Positions 24,231 to 31,341 of a stretch of 35,071 bases of DNA are shown here, piece by piece. The DNA comes from Streptosporangiales bacterium (GTDB lineage: Bacteria > Actinomycetota > Actinomycetes > Streptosporangiales > WHST01): positions 1 through 35,071 of the forward strand of contig WHST01000070.1 of assembly GCA_009379955.1 (NCBI GenBank). Direction: 5' to 3'. Numbering within the stretch: the stretch's first letter is position 1; each line of letters opens with the position of its first letter. Under the pieces are notes generated by a model. The model was not told the origin of the DNA and did no database searches. It saw nothing but the letters and a program-made list of their open reading frames with translations. Position numbers and translations under genes: made by a program.

Positions 24231-24849
24231 GACACAGGGTCCGGGGCAGCCGCCCGCGCGCCCGCGGCCACTCGTCGACCCGGCGGAGCTGCGTCCGCGC
24301 CGCCGCATGTACTGGGTCGGCCTCAGCATCTTCACCGTCACCCTCGTGGTCGGCATCACCGTCGGCGTCGTCCTGGTCAAGGGATTCGTCGCGAATACCA
24401 GGGACTTCCAGGGGCTCACCAACGGCGCCCCGTCCACCGTCTCGCTCCCGGCCGGCGACGAGAAGATCCTCTACGCCGCCGGCGGCGATGTCGAGCCGTT
24501 CGACGAGCCGCCCGACTGCGAGTTCGACGGTCCCGGCGACGTCCGCCTCACCGACCTCCACGGCAGCAGCACCCTCGAGCTCGAGGATGAGGTCTGGAGC
24601 GGCATCGCGGGCATCCACGTCTCGGCGGCCGGCGACTACACCGTCACCTGCCCCGCGTCCGGCGACGTCAGGTACGGCATCGGCAACAGGATCGGTGGCA
24701 TGCTCGCCCAGGGGTTCGGCGCGGCCGGAGCGTTCCTCGTGCTGCCCGGCATCGGCTTCGTCGTCGGCGGTACCATCGCGCTCGTGACGCTTGTCGGTCG
24801 TAACGGGCACCGCAACAGGATCCTGCGGCAACGAACCCCGAAGCCGTGA
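24229..24849 (+). CDS. Membrane protein with external beta-type domain, unknown function (paralogue 1)
   Basis: 206 residues. A Pro/Arg-rich N-terminus, one helix (about 28-50), an external domain (about 51-150) holding the segments [14 protein letters not shown] and [20 protein letters not shown] with two cysteines, then a second helix (about 163-188). Same layout as the next gene, so the two are probably paralogues. No known family. The start ATG 24229 follows the nuoD start by 29 bp on the opposite strand. Confidence 0.68.
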   Translation: MTQGPGQPPARPRPLVDPAELRPRRRMYWVGLSIFTVTLVVGITVGVVLVKGFVANTRDFQGLTNGAPSTVSLPAGDEKILYAAGGDVEPFDEPPDCEFDGPGDVRLTDLHGSSTLELEDEVWSGIAGIHVSAAGDYTVTCPASGDVRYGIGNRIGGMLAQGFGAAGAFLVLPGIGFVVGGTIALVTLVGRNGHRNRILRQRTPKP

Positions 24850-25568
24850 ACGCGGCCCCCGCAGGCATCGACTCGCGTGCCGTCAGGCCCACGCGTGTCT
24901 GGTACCTCATCGCCGCGATCGTCGCCGTGGTCGCGATCGCCGTACCCGTCGTGCTGCTAGTCGTCAGCCAGCTCACGGCGCCCAAGGTCGAGGAGATCAA
25001 CCTCGGATCCGACACCAAGCGGATGGTCGCGAAGGAGGTGAAGTGGCTCTACGCCACCAAGCCCAAGGGACTGGTCCCTCCGCTGTGCAAGGTCGACGGG
25101 CCGGCCGACGTCCACGTCAAGCCACTCACGAGCCTGGACACGACGACGTACGAGGGCACGACCTGGTACGCCGTCGCGCAGGTCACCGTCGACGCCACCG
25201 GCGACTACTCGATCCAGTGCCTCAGCACGATGAAGGGTCTCCGGGCCGGGATCGGCGGTGAGCCCGCGAAGCAGCCCGGTCTCCTCTCGGGCCTCGTCCT
25301 GAAGTGGGTCGTCCCGGTCGTCGGTGTCGTCGCCGCGGCCGTCGTCGCACTGGTCACGTTCCTGCGCAGGCGATCACACCGGGCCGGCATGCTCGCCGCG
25401 GCGTCGCACGGCTCCTGGTACGACCAGCAGGGTGGCGGCCAGTACCCGCAGCACGGCCAGTATCCGCAGGGCCAGTACCCGCAGCAGGGTCAGTACCCCC
25501 AGCAGGGCCAGTATCCGCAGCAGGGTGGGCAGCCGCCATATGGTCAGCAGCCGCCGTACGGGTACTGA
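24846..25568 (+). CDS. Membrane protein with beta-type domain and QYPQQG tail (paralogue 2)
   Basis: 240 residues. GTG 24846 overlaps the previous stop (GTGA). Helix at about 18-44, external domain ending ATGDYSIQCLSTMKGLRAGIG (compare [18 protein letters not shown] in the previous protein), second helix about 146-170, then a basic stretch and a disordered tail from about 185. The tail repeats QYPQQG or close variants about six times before PPYGQQPPYGY. The external domains keep two cysteines each, possibly a disulfide. Confidence 0.7.
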   Translation: MNAAPAGIDSRAVRPTRVWYLIAAIVAVVAIAVPVVLLVVSQLTAPKVEEINLGSDTKRMVAKEVKWLYATKPKGLVPPLCKVDGPADVHVKPLTSLDTTTYEGTTWYAVAQVTVDATGDYSIQCLSTMKGLRAGIGGEPAKQPGLLSGLVLKWVVPVVGVVAAAVVALVTFLRRRSHRAGMLAAASHGSWYDQQGGGQYPQHGQYPQGQYPQQGQYPQQGQYPQQGGQPPYGQQPPYGY

Positions 25569-25834
25569 TGGGCGGCGTGCGTCCACGACGGCGCTGGTAC
25601 GCGCTGCCCGCCGGCATCCTGCTCGGCTCGCTGGGCGTCGGCAGCCTGGTGTTCTGGCTCGTCATCAGGCCGCTCGAACACGGCGAGGGCACGCCGCTGC
25701 GTATCCTCGCCGCGTTCGTCGTGCTCGTGATCGTGGTGGCCGCCGGCTTCCTGACGTCGTTCGTCGCCGCACTCGTGATCGCCGTACGGCGGTCCCGCGC
25801 CAGGCGCGAGGCTCTCGCCGACCTCGACGGCTGA
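25568..25834 (+). CDS. Small two-helix membrane protein, unknown function
   Basis: 88 residues with two hydrophobic segments (about 11-34 and 45-72) between basic ends (VRPRRRW and RRSRARREAL). ATG 25568 shares one base with the preceding stop (TGATG), so it is the third gene of the operon starting at 24229. No family recognised. Confidence 0.6.
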   Translation: MGGVRPRRRWYALPAGILLGSLGVGSLVFWLVIRPLEHGEGTPLRILAAFVVLVIVVAAGFLTSFVAALVIAVRRSRARREALADLDG

Positions 25835-25838
25835 CGGG

Positions 25839-26774
25839 TCAACCCAGCGCGGTGGGTATGTCCGTGCCGACGTCCTGGACAAGCCAGCGGAACGCCCCGA
25901 GACCCTGACGATCGGTCAGCTCCGCGGCCTCGCTCGCCCGGCCGAGGGCGCGGAGGTAGCCGGCCGGGTCGGAGCTCGCCGTGGCATGCGGCGGTGGTCG
26001 TCCGTCGACGCCGAGGGCGGTCAAAGCCGCGCGCTGGGTGGTGAGCACGGTCGCTCCCGCGCCGGCTCGGCGGCCGGCTGCCGCGCAGGAGTCGATGGCG
26101 ACATGCGCGGTGACGTCGCAGGTGCCGTCGGGCACCGGCGGCACCTGCCGGCCGTCGCGGTAGCCGGTGAGGGTCCCTCGCGGCGGGCGCGACGCCAGGT
26201 CGTGGCCGTAGTCGATCGCGACCGCGAGGCCGCGCCGGACCCGGCCGACGGCCGCTGCCCACGCGTCGTCTCGCGTCCGCCCGATCTCGGCGCGATCGCC
26301 GACGCCGGCCAGCGGCCACCAGGCGTCGAGCCACGCCGCGTCCTCAGCGTCCGGCGGCTCACCGAGGCGCTCCCTGCCGGTGTCGTCGACCTCGACGAGG
26401 CGGGGCCCGGCCGGCGTCAGCTCGGCGACGTCGAGCGGCACGTCGTCGAGCCACTCGTTCGCGACGACGAGCGCCTCGACGCCGTCGGGTATCTCGGTGG
26501 CGAACGACGGGTGGGCGATCTCGACCGAGACGACCTCCAGGTCGGACGCGACGCGCGCACACGCCGCCGCCAGCTCGCCGCGTCCCGCCCCGACGTCGAC
26601 CAGCGTGCGGAGCCCGCGGGTCTCGGCCAGCCGGGCGAGAGCCGCGGCGAACAGGTCGGACGCGTGCACCGAGGTACGGAACTGGCCGGCGGGACCGGTC
26701 GGTCCCCGGTAGAACCCGGCGGGCCCGTACAGCGCGTCGGCGGTCGCCGCGCGCCAGGTCCGCCATCGCGTCAC
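25839..26774 (-). CDS. SAM-dependent methyltransferase, MidA/NDUFAF7-like
   Basis: 311 residues of the Methyltransf_28 (MidA) family. The N-terminal segment [37 protein letters not shown] is typical. The SAM-binding glycine loop is [13 protein letters not shown], followed by [12 protein letters not shown] and AIDYGH. Human NDUFAF7 methylates an arginine of complex I subunit NDUFS2, the NuoD homologue. An orphan nuoD lies about 1.6 kb away, which is intriguing but unproven. GTG 26774 is chosen because TAGCGT lies exactly 7 nt upstream (leaderless); GTG 26783 is the alternative. Confidence 0.83.
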   Translation of the reverse strand: MTRWRTWRAATADALYGPAGFYRGPTGPAGQFRTSVHASDLFAAALARLAETRGLRTLVDVGAGRGELAAACARVASDLEVVSVEIAHPSFATEIPDGVEALVVANEWLDDVPLDVAELTPAGPRLVEVDDTGRERLGEPPDAEDAAWLDAWWPLAGVGDRAEIGRTRDDAWAAAVGRVRRGLAVAIDYGHDLASRPPRGTLTGYRDGRQVPPVPDGTCDVTAHVAIDSCAAAGRRAGAGATVLTTQRAALTALGVDGRPPPHATASSDPAGYLRALGRASEAAELTDRQGLGAFRWLVQDVGTDIPTALG

Positions 26775-26781
26775 ACCGGTC

Positions 26782-26787
26782 ACGCTA
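26782..26787 (-). promoter_or_regulatory. -10 element (TAGCGT) of the MidA-type gene
   Basis: TAGCGT on the minus strand, 7 nt before GTG 26774, without a Shine-Dalgarno. Confidence 0.4.
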
Positions 26788-26800
26788 GCCGCCCGCCCGT

Positions 26801-26861
26801 CGAACCCGTGAGTGGCACCCTCACCGTGTGATGGCGCGGTGAGGGTGCCCCTCACGGGTCG
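26801..26861. repeat. Large intergenic palindrome (25-bp stem, one mismatch and one bulge)
   Basis: The left arm (26801-26826) and right arm (26837-26861) pair almost completely around a 10-nt loop. The central halves are CCCGTGAGTGGCACCCTCAC and GTGAGGGTGCCCCTCACGGG. It lies between the divergent MidA-type and CPBP genes, so it is not a simple 3' terminator. It shares the CGTGAGT end with the palindrome at 16638-16689, which suggests a repeat family. Confidence 0.8.
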
Positions 26862-26928
26862 AGAGGGGAGGGTCGAACGAGGGACGCCGAGGCGCCGCGA
26901 TCCGGCGTGCCGCGGCACCGTACGCCCT

Positions 26929-26934
26929 TAGGCT
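26929..26934 (+). promoter_or_regulatory. -10 element (TAGGCT) of the CPBP gene
   Basis: TAGGCT is followed after 6 nt by ATG 26941, with no Shine-Dalgarno. Leaderless transcription is likely. Confidence 0.5.
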
Positions 26935-26940
26935 CCGCGT

Positions 26941-27759
26941 ATGGCTGACGAGGCGATCGAGCGGCCGCGGCGGTCGCCGTGGGCGTTCTTCGGCCTCGTC
27001 GTCGTGCTGTCGGTCCCGCTGTACGTCCTCAACCCCCTCGTGCACGCGGCGGGCATGCCCAAGAACATGCCGGTGCTCGACGCGGCGCTCGCGTTCGTAC
27101 CGTTCGCCGCCGCCGCGATCCTCACCGCCAGGCGTGAGGGGGCACCCGGTATCGGTCGGCTGCTGAGGCGGGCGGTCGATCTCGGCAGGATCGGGCGGAA
27201 GACCTGGTACCTGCCCGTGTTCCTCCTGGCGCCGGGCACGCTGCTCGCGTCGTACGGGCTCATGCGCCTGTTCGGGGTGCAGGTGGCCGGCCAGCCGCGC
27301 CTCCCGCTCGCGGCGATGCTGGTACTGCCGCTCGTCTTCCTCGTCGCCGCCGCGGGTGAGGAGTTGGGCTGGACGGGCTACGCCACCGACCCGCTGCAGG
27401 AGCGGTTGGGTGCACTCGGTGCCGCGCTGGTCCTTGGCACGGTGTGGTGGGCCTGGCACCTCCCGTCGATCGTGCAGAGCGGGCAGCCGCCGGTGCTTGT
27501 CGCGCTGGGAGCGCTCGCCGCGATCGGCGGGCGGGTCGTGTGGGTCTGGATCTACCACGGCACGGGGCGAAGCGTCGCCGCGATCATCGTGGTGCACGCA
27601 CTGGCCAACGTCTGCGGCTCGTTCGTGCCGTCGGTCCCCACGGGCGCGGGTGGACCCGTCACCGTGGTCCTCGCGGTCACCGTCACGGTCCTGTGGGGCG
27701 CGCGCACGCTGGCGCGGTTCAGGTTCGCCGGCCGAGCCCGCGCGGACGCCTCCCCCTGA
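26941..27759 (+). CDS. CPBP-family intramembrane metalloprotease
   Basis: 272 residues with about seven hydrophobic segments. The Abi/CAAX-protease motifs are present: EELGWTGYATDPLQERLG (motif 1 with EE), WWAWHLPS (motif 2, His) and VVHALANVCGS (motif 3, His/Asn). Bacterial members act in bacteriocin immunity, protein processing or are uncharacterised. The C-terminus is Arg-rich. The histidine kinase follows after about 65 bp with its own promoter, so a shared function is uncertain. Confidence 0.85.
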   Translation: MADEAIERPRRSPWAFFGLVVVLSVPLYVLNPLVHAAGMPKNMPVLDAALAFVPFAAAAILTARREGAPGIGRLLRRAVDLGRIGRKTWYLPVFLLAPGTLLASYGLMRLFGVQVAGQPRLPLAAMLVLPLVFLVAAAGEELGWTGYATDPLQERLGALGAALVLGTVWWAWHLPSIVQSGQPPVLVALGALAAIGGRVVWVWIYHGTGRSVAAIIVVHALANVCGSFVPSVPTGAGGPVTVVLAVTVTVLWGARTLARFRFAGRARADASP

Positions 27760-27812
27760 GGGCGTACGGCGCGTCGTCCGTGCTGCCGACGCCGGAGGCG
27801 CGGGCGAGCGCC

Positions 27813-27818
27813 TAGGGT
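27813..27818 (+). promoter_or_regulatory. -10 element (TAGGGT) of the histidine kinase operon
   Basis: TAGGGT lies 6 nt before GTG 27825, with no Shine-Dalgarno. Probable promoter of the kinase-regulator operon before the insertion. Confidence 0.45.
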
Positions 27819-27824
27819 TTGAGC

Positions 27825-29012
27825 GTGCTGGCCTCCCTGTGGGCATGGCTCCGTCGGCACCCGCGCATCGTCGACGGCGTGGTGGCGGGGTTCATCGCGC
27901 TACCCAACCTCCCGTACATCGCCGCCGGGATCTTCCCGGCGGGCGAGGCGATGGGCGGTCGCCTCCTCGCGACGGTGTTCATCCTGCTCCAGTGCGTGCC
28001 GCTGATCTGGCGGCGGAGGTGGCCGCTTGGCGTCTTCGCGGCGCTGTCGTCAGTGGCGTTCGTCCAGTGGTCGGCGAACCACTTCATGACGTTCGCCAAC
28101 GTCTCGCTCCTCCTCGCGCTGTACACGGTCGCGGCGCAGAGTCGCCGGCTGCACACGGCCCTCGCCTTCCTCGTCATGGAGCTCGGCGCCCTGCTCGCGG
28201 CGCTGCGCTGGACCGGCGGCGCCGACGACCGGGTCGTGACCTTCGTCGGGCTGTCCTTGTGCATCCTCGTGTCCGGCCTGCTCGGCGACAGCGCGCGCAG
28301 CAGGCGGGCGTACTACGCGGAGCTGGAGGCGCGGGCGGACCGGCTGGAGCGCGAGCGTGAGCAGGAGGCGCAGCTCGCCGTCGCCGACGAGCGCGCACGG
28401 ATCGCGCGCGAGATGCACGACGTCGTGGCGCACAACGTGAGCGTCATGGTCGTCCAGGCGGAGGGGGCCGCGTATCTCTTCGACACCGACCCGGGGCGCT
28501 CGCGCCAGGCGATGAGCACCGTCGCGAGCACCGGGCGGCAGGCGCTCGCCGAGATGCGCAGGCTGCTCGGCGTGCTCAGGTCGGAACGGCCGGCCGACGA
28601 CGAACGCGCACCGCAGCCGGGGCTCGGCGACCTGCCCGACCTGGTCGACCGGGTACGGGTCGCCGGCGTCGCGGTCGACCTGACCGTGACGCCAGGGAAG
28701 GGTCCGGTAGGTGCCGGCCACGGCCTCGCTGCGTACCGCGTGGTGCAGGAGGCGCTGACCAACGTGCTGAAGCACGCCGGCCCCCGCGTGTGCGCGCGAG
28801 TGCGGGTCGACCGGGCGGACGACGCCCTGCGCCTCACCGTCACAGACGACGGCCGGGGAGCGGCGGCCGACTCCACCGACGGCAGGGGACACGGTCTGCG
28901 GGGGATGCGTGAGCGGGTCGGCGTCTACGACGGTACGTTGCGGGCGGGACCGCTGCCCGGAGGTGGTTACGAGGTGTACGCGGAGATCCCGTTGAAGGGG
29001 GTGGGCGGATGA
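27825..29012 (+). CDS. Sensor histidine kinase, NarL/DesK type
   Basis: 395 residues. The N-terminal 155 residues carry about five membrane helices with little external sequence, so it probably senses within or at the membrane. A coiled coil (YYAELEARADRLEREREQEAQL) leads to the HisKA_3 box RIAREMHDVVAHNVSVMVVQ with phospho-acceptor His198. The ATPase domain has VVQEALTNVLKHAG (N box), DDGRGAA (G1) and GHGLRGMRERV (G2). GTG 27825 is set by the TAGGGT hexamer. Its stop TGA is preserved inside ATGAG, originally the overlapping start of the response regulator, which is now 1.5 kb away behind an IS110-family insertion. Confidence 0.92.
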   Translation: MLASLWAWLRRHPRIVDGVVAGFIALPNLPYIAAGIFPAGEAMGGRLLATVFILLQCVPLIWRRRWPLGVFAALSSVAFVQWSANHFMTFANVSLLLALYTVAAQSRRLHTALAFLVMELGALLAALRWTGGADDRVVTFVGLSLCILVSGLLGDSARSRRAYYAELEARADRLEREREQEAQLAVADERARIAREMHDVVAHNVSVMVVQAEGAAYLFDTDPGRSRQAMSTVASTGRQALAEMRRLLGVLRSERPADDERAPQPGLGDLPDLVDRVRVAGVAVDLTVTPGKGPVGAGHGLAAYRVVQEALTNVLKHAGPRVCARVRVDRADDALRLTVTDDGRGAAADSTDGRGHGLRGMRERVGVYDGTLRAGPLPGGGYEVYAEIPLKGVGG

Positions 29013-29023
29013 GTTGCCCTGTG

Positions 29024-30265
29024 TCAAGCCGCTGCTGGTTGGTGTTGGTTGAGGATGCGTTGGAGGGCGCGGTGGTGGTCGGGGTGGTAGGGGGTGGTGG
29101 TGGTCCAGCAGGCCCAGATGTTGTCGACCCAGGCGCGGGCGAGGATGCGGACGGCGTGGGGGTGGTCGTGTCCTCGGGTGCGGGCGCGTTGGTAGAGGTC
29201 GGCGGCCCAGGGGTTGGCGTGGCGGGTGTCGCCGGCGAAGTCGCAGAGGGCGTCGCGGAGTTGTTTGTCGGCGCCCCAGCGGAAGCTGACCGCGGTGGTC
29301 TTGCCGGATTGGCGGGTGGAGGGGGCGACTCCAGCGAGGCAGGCCATCGAGTCGGCGGTGGGGAAGCGGCCGCGGGCGTCGCCGATTTCGGCGAGCAGTC
29401 GGGCGGCGCGCACGGTGCCGGAGCGGGGCAGGCTGGTGAAGATCGGTGCGTCGGGGTGCAGGTCGAGTTGCTCGGCGATCCGGGTGGCCAGGGCCTCGAT
29501 TTGGGTCGTGATGGTGCGCAGCACGGCGGTGAACGCGGCGGTGACGGTGGCGGCGGACTCGCTGGCGGAGCCGGTGGCGCCGCGTGGGGCGTTGGTCAGG
29601 CGGGTGTGGAAGGTGTCGGGGCTGGTGCGGCCGCAGTAGCCGGCGGCCGACAGCCAGGCCGTCCATCGCTTGGGCGAGAGCCAGTCGGCGCGGTCTTGGG
29701 TGTCGAAGCGGTCGAGGAACCGCAGGCTGATCGCGGAGTCGATGTCGGCGAACAGGCCGACCGTGCCGGGGAAGCAAATCTGCAGGTGTGCGCGCAGCTG
29801 GTTAGCGACTGCGACCCGGTGGGCGACGAGGTCGCGGCGGGCACGGACGGTCTGGCGCAGCGCGGTGGTGGCCTCGGTGTCGACCAGCAGCGGGCGGAGC
29901 CGGCGGCGGTCGGTGCGCACCACGTCGGCCAGGACGTAGGCGTCGAACCGGTCGTCCTTGTTGCCGGCCGACCCGTAGCGAGACCGCAGGTTCTTCAGCT
30001 GACCGGGCGGGATGACGTAGACGACCAGCCCGGCCTGGCGCAGCGCGTCGACGACCGGCCCGTCGGGACGCTCGATCCCGACCTCGCTGACCTCGGCGGC
30101 CAGCAGCTTGCGGACCATCGTGCGCAACCCGGCGGTGTCATGGGCGACGGGGAACCGGTCGATCGGTTCGCCATCGGGGTCGACGATCGCGATGGCGTGA
30201 TCGTCTTTGGCCCAGTCCACCCCGGCGGTAGGTCGCGGCAGGACGGGGGCATCGGCGACACTCAA
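29024..30265 (-). CDS. IS110-family transposase (DEDD recombinase)
   Basis: 413 residues. The RuvC-like DEDD domain has GVDWAKDDHAIAIVD (D17), VGIERPDGPVVDALRQAG (E65) and NKDDRFDAYVLAD (D105/D108). The C-terminal Transposase_20 domain has FTSLPRSGTVRAARLLAEIGD and LAGVAPSTRQSGKT with the conserved serine. TTG 30265 is chosen because GAGGAG lies 6 nt upstream; the frame is open to 30391, but that overlaps the presumed RNA region. It appears complete, so the element may still be active. Codon use is similar to the neighbours. Confidence 0.93.
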   Translation of the reverse strand: MSVADAPVLPRPTAGVDWAKDDHAIAIVDPDGEPIDRFPVAHDTAGLRTMVRKLLAAEVSEVGIERPDGPVVDALRQAGLVVYVIPPGQLKNLRSRYGSAGNKDDRFDAYVLADVVRTDRRRLRPLLVDTEATTALRQTVRARRDLVAHRVAVANQLRAHLQICFPGTVGLFADIDSAISLRFLDRFDTQDRADWLSPKRWTAWLSAAGYCGRTSPDTFHTRLTNAPRGATGSASESAATVTAAFTAVLRTITTQIEALATRIAEQLDLHPDAPIFTSLPRSGTVRAARLLAEIGDARGRFPTADSMACLAGVAPSTRQSGKTTAVSFRWGADKQLRDALCDFAGDTRHANPWAADLYQRARTRGHDHPHAVRILARAWVDNIWACWTTTTPYHPDHHRALQRILNQHQPAAA

Positions 30266-30309
30266 TGTTGTCTCCTCGCTGTTGCACCAGTGGGAAGACA
30301 CCTGGTGGT

Positions 30310-30500
30310 CCCGGGACGCGGCTGCCGGTCGCTCACTGATCGGCGCTCTGTGGCGCACAGCCCTGTAGCCAGTCGGCGCGTCCTGGGCCACCGGGCCTCG
30401 CAGAACTCATCCCGGACCTCAAGAGTCGAGCGAGCAGGGCGATGGCCCGGTGGGGACCTCAGGTGCGCCCGAATCCTGTCATCAACAGGACCGGACACAA
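30310..30500 (-). ncRNA. Candidate IS110 bridge RNA
   Basis: Read on the minus strand, three structural modules follow each other. First is a 6-bp hairpin TCCTGT-TGATG-ACAGGA (30490-30474). Next is a loop closed by a perfect 10-bp stem (30453-30444 with 30397-30388). Last is a smaller loop closed by GGCTG/CAGCC (30362-30358 with 30324-30320). The first loop holds GGATGAG (30412-30406), complementary to the target right half CTCATCC. The second holds CAGTGAG (30338-30332), complementary to the element's own end CTCACTG. Left-side guides are less clear: CACAGAGC (30352-30345) or ACAGGGC (30366-30360) resemble the other element end CACAGGGC, and UCGCU in the first loop resembles the target left half ending CCGCT. 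RNA ends are approximate. Confidence 0.75.
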
Positions 30501-30513
30501 GGATGGTGCACCA

Positions 30514-31194
30514 GTGAGCGGTGCGGGTGAGGCGATCCGGGTGCTGCTCGTCGACGACCAGGAGCTCGTGCGTGCGGGCTTCCGCATGGTCATCGACGCG
30601 CAGCCGGACATCGACGTGGTCGGCGAGGCCGCCGACGGGGCCGGTGCGCTCGAGGTCCTGCGGAGCACGTCCGTCGACGTCGTGCTGATGGACATCCGCA
30701 TGCCGCGCATGGACGGCGTCGAGGCCACGCGCCGGATCCACGAGTCCGGCAACGACCTGCCGCGGGTGCTGATCCTCACCACCTTCGACCTCGACGAGCA
30801 TGCGTACGCCGGCCTGCGGGCGGGCGCGTCCGGGTTCTTCCTCAAGGACGCGCCGCCGGCCGACCTGCTGTCGGCGATCCGCGCGGTGCACTCCGGCGAC
30901 GCCGTCGTCGCGCCGAGCACCACCCGCCGGCTGCTCGACCGGTTCGTCTCCCACCTCCCCGACGACGAGGCCGCGCCGGCCGCCGGCCTCGACTCGCTGA
31001 CCGAGCGCGAGCGCGAGGTCCTCGTCGAGATCGCGCAGGGCCTCTCCAACGCCGAGATCGGCGTCCGCCTGTACGTCTCCGAGGCGACCGTCAAGACCCA
31101 CGTCGGCCGCATCCTCGCCAAGCTCGGCCTCCGCGACCGGGTGCAGGCGGTCGTCCTCGCGTACGAGACCGGCCTGGTCCGTCCCAGCGCCTGA
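30514..31194 (+). CDS. LuxR/NarL-family response regulator
   Basis: 226 residues. Receiver domain IRVLLVDDQELVRAGF with acidic pair and phospho-acceptor D60 in VVLMDIRMPRMDG, lysine in FFLKDAPP, and a C-terminal LuxR HTH (LTEREREVLVEIAQGLSNAEIGVRLYVSEATVKTHVGRILAKLGLRDR). GTG 30514 is the reconstructed start: before the IS110 insertion it was ATG, overlapping the kinase stop. The A of ATG is now G, supplied by the element end. AAGGA inside the element, about 10 nt upstream, may act as a ribosome binding site. Expression now depends on read-through or on the element. It probably controls the downstream ABC genes. Confidence 0.92.
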   Translation: MSGAGEAIRVLLVDDQELVRAGFRMVIDAQPDIDVVGEAADGAGALEVLRSTSVDVVLMDIRMPRMDGVEATRRIHESGNDLPRVLILTTFDLDEHAYAGLRAGASGFFLKDAPPADLLSAIRAVHSGDAVVAPSTTRRLLDRFVSHLPDDEAAPAAGLDSLTEREREVLVEIAQGLSNAEIGVRLYVSEATVKTHVGRILAKLGLRDRVQAVVLAYETGLVRPSA

Positions 31195-31222
31195 CGCGCG
31201 CATCTACGACCTGAGGTGTAGT

Positions 31223-31252
31223 CGAAGGTCGAGGTACCCCTCCGAAGGTTGA
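31223..31252. promoter_or_regulatory. Direct repeat CGAAGGTYGA, candidate response-regulator site
   Basis: CGAAGGTCGA (31223-31232) and CGAAGGTTGA (31243-31252) are spaced 20 bp apart, about two helical turns, so bound dimers would lie on one face of the DNA. They lie 48 bp upstream of the TAGGGT hexamer, a plausible activator position. Confidence 0.4.
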
Positions 31253-31299
31253 CGCGGGAACCGACCGATGGCCCGATGCGGGCGCCCCCTGCCCTTCCC

Positions 31300-31335
31300 T
31301 AGGGTCGAACCAGTCAAGATCATCAACCGGGGAGG
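31300..31335 (+). promoter_or_regulatory. Promoter and ribosome binding site of the ABC transporter operon
   Basis: TAGGGT (31300-31305) is a likely -10. Unlike many genes in the window, the transcript has a leader of about 30 nt with GGAGG (31331-31335), 6 nt before GTG 31342. No good -35 is visible, as expected for an activated promoter. Confidence 0.4.
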
Positions 31336-31341
31336 AACTCC

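Larger units (their letters stand above)
29014..30518 (-). mobile_element. IS110-family insertion sequence (about 1505 bp)
   Basis: The tetranucleotide TGAG occurs at both junctions (29010-29013 and 30515-30518). Removing one 1505-bp period rejoins the kinase stop and regulator start as GGATGAGCGGTGCGG. There are no long terminal inverted repeats; a short imperfect pair (CCTGTGTC near the left end, GACACAAG near the right) is visible. One end is nearly all coding (stop 11 bp from the junction) and the other has a 250-bp non-coding stretch before the transposase start. This is the layout of the IS110 group that encodes its bridge RNA upstream of the transposase. In transposase orientation both junctions read CTCA, so the likely core dinucleotide is CT. 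Confidence 0.9.

Noticed and set aside
25430-25560. Tandem short DNA repeats that could suggest a CRISPR array or minisatellite
   Set aside because: The repeats are in frame and encode QYPQQG units in a membrane-protein tail. There are no spacers and no cas genes.
30332-30338. CTCACTG inside the IS110 end as a possible second insertion scar
   Set aside because: It lies inside a stem-closed loop and is complementary to the element's own end when read as RNA, so a donor guide explains it better.
29009-30517. Open frame of 502 Gly/Val-rich codons opposite the IS110 transposase
   Set aside because: Antisense to a transposase with intact DEDD motifs. The Gly/Ala/Val-rich repeats reflect the complement of its Arg/Ala/Pro/Thr codons.
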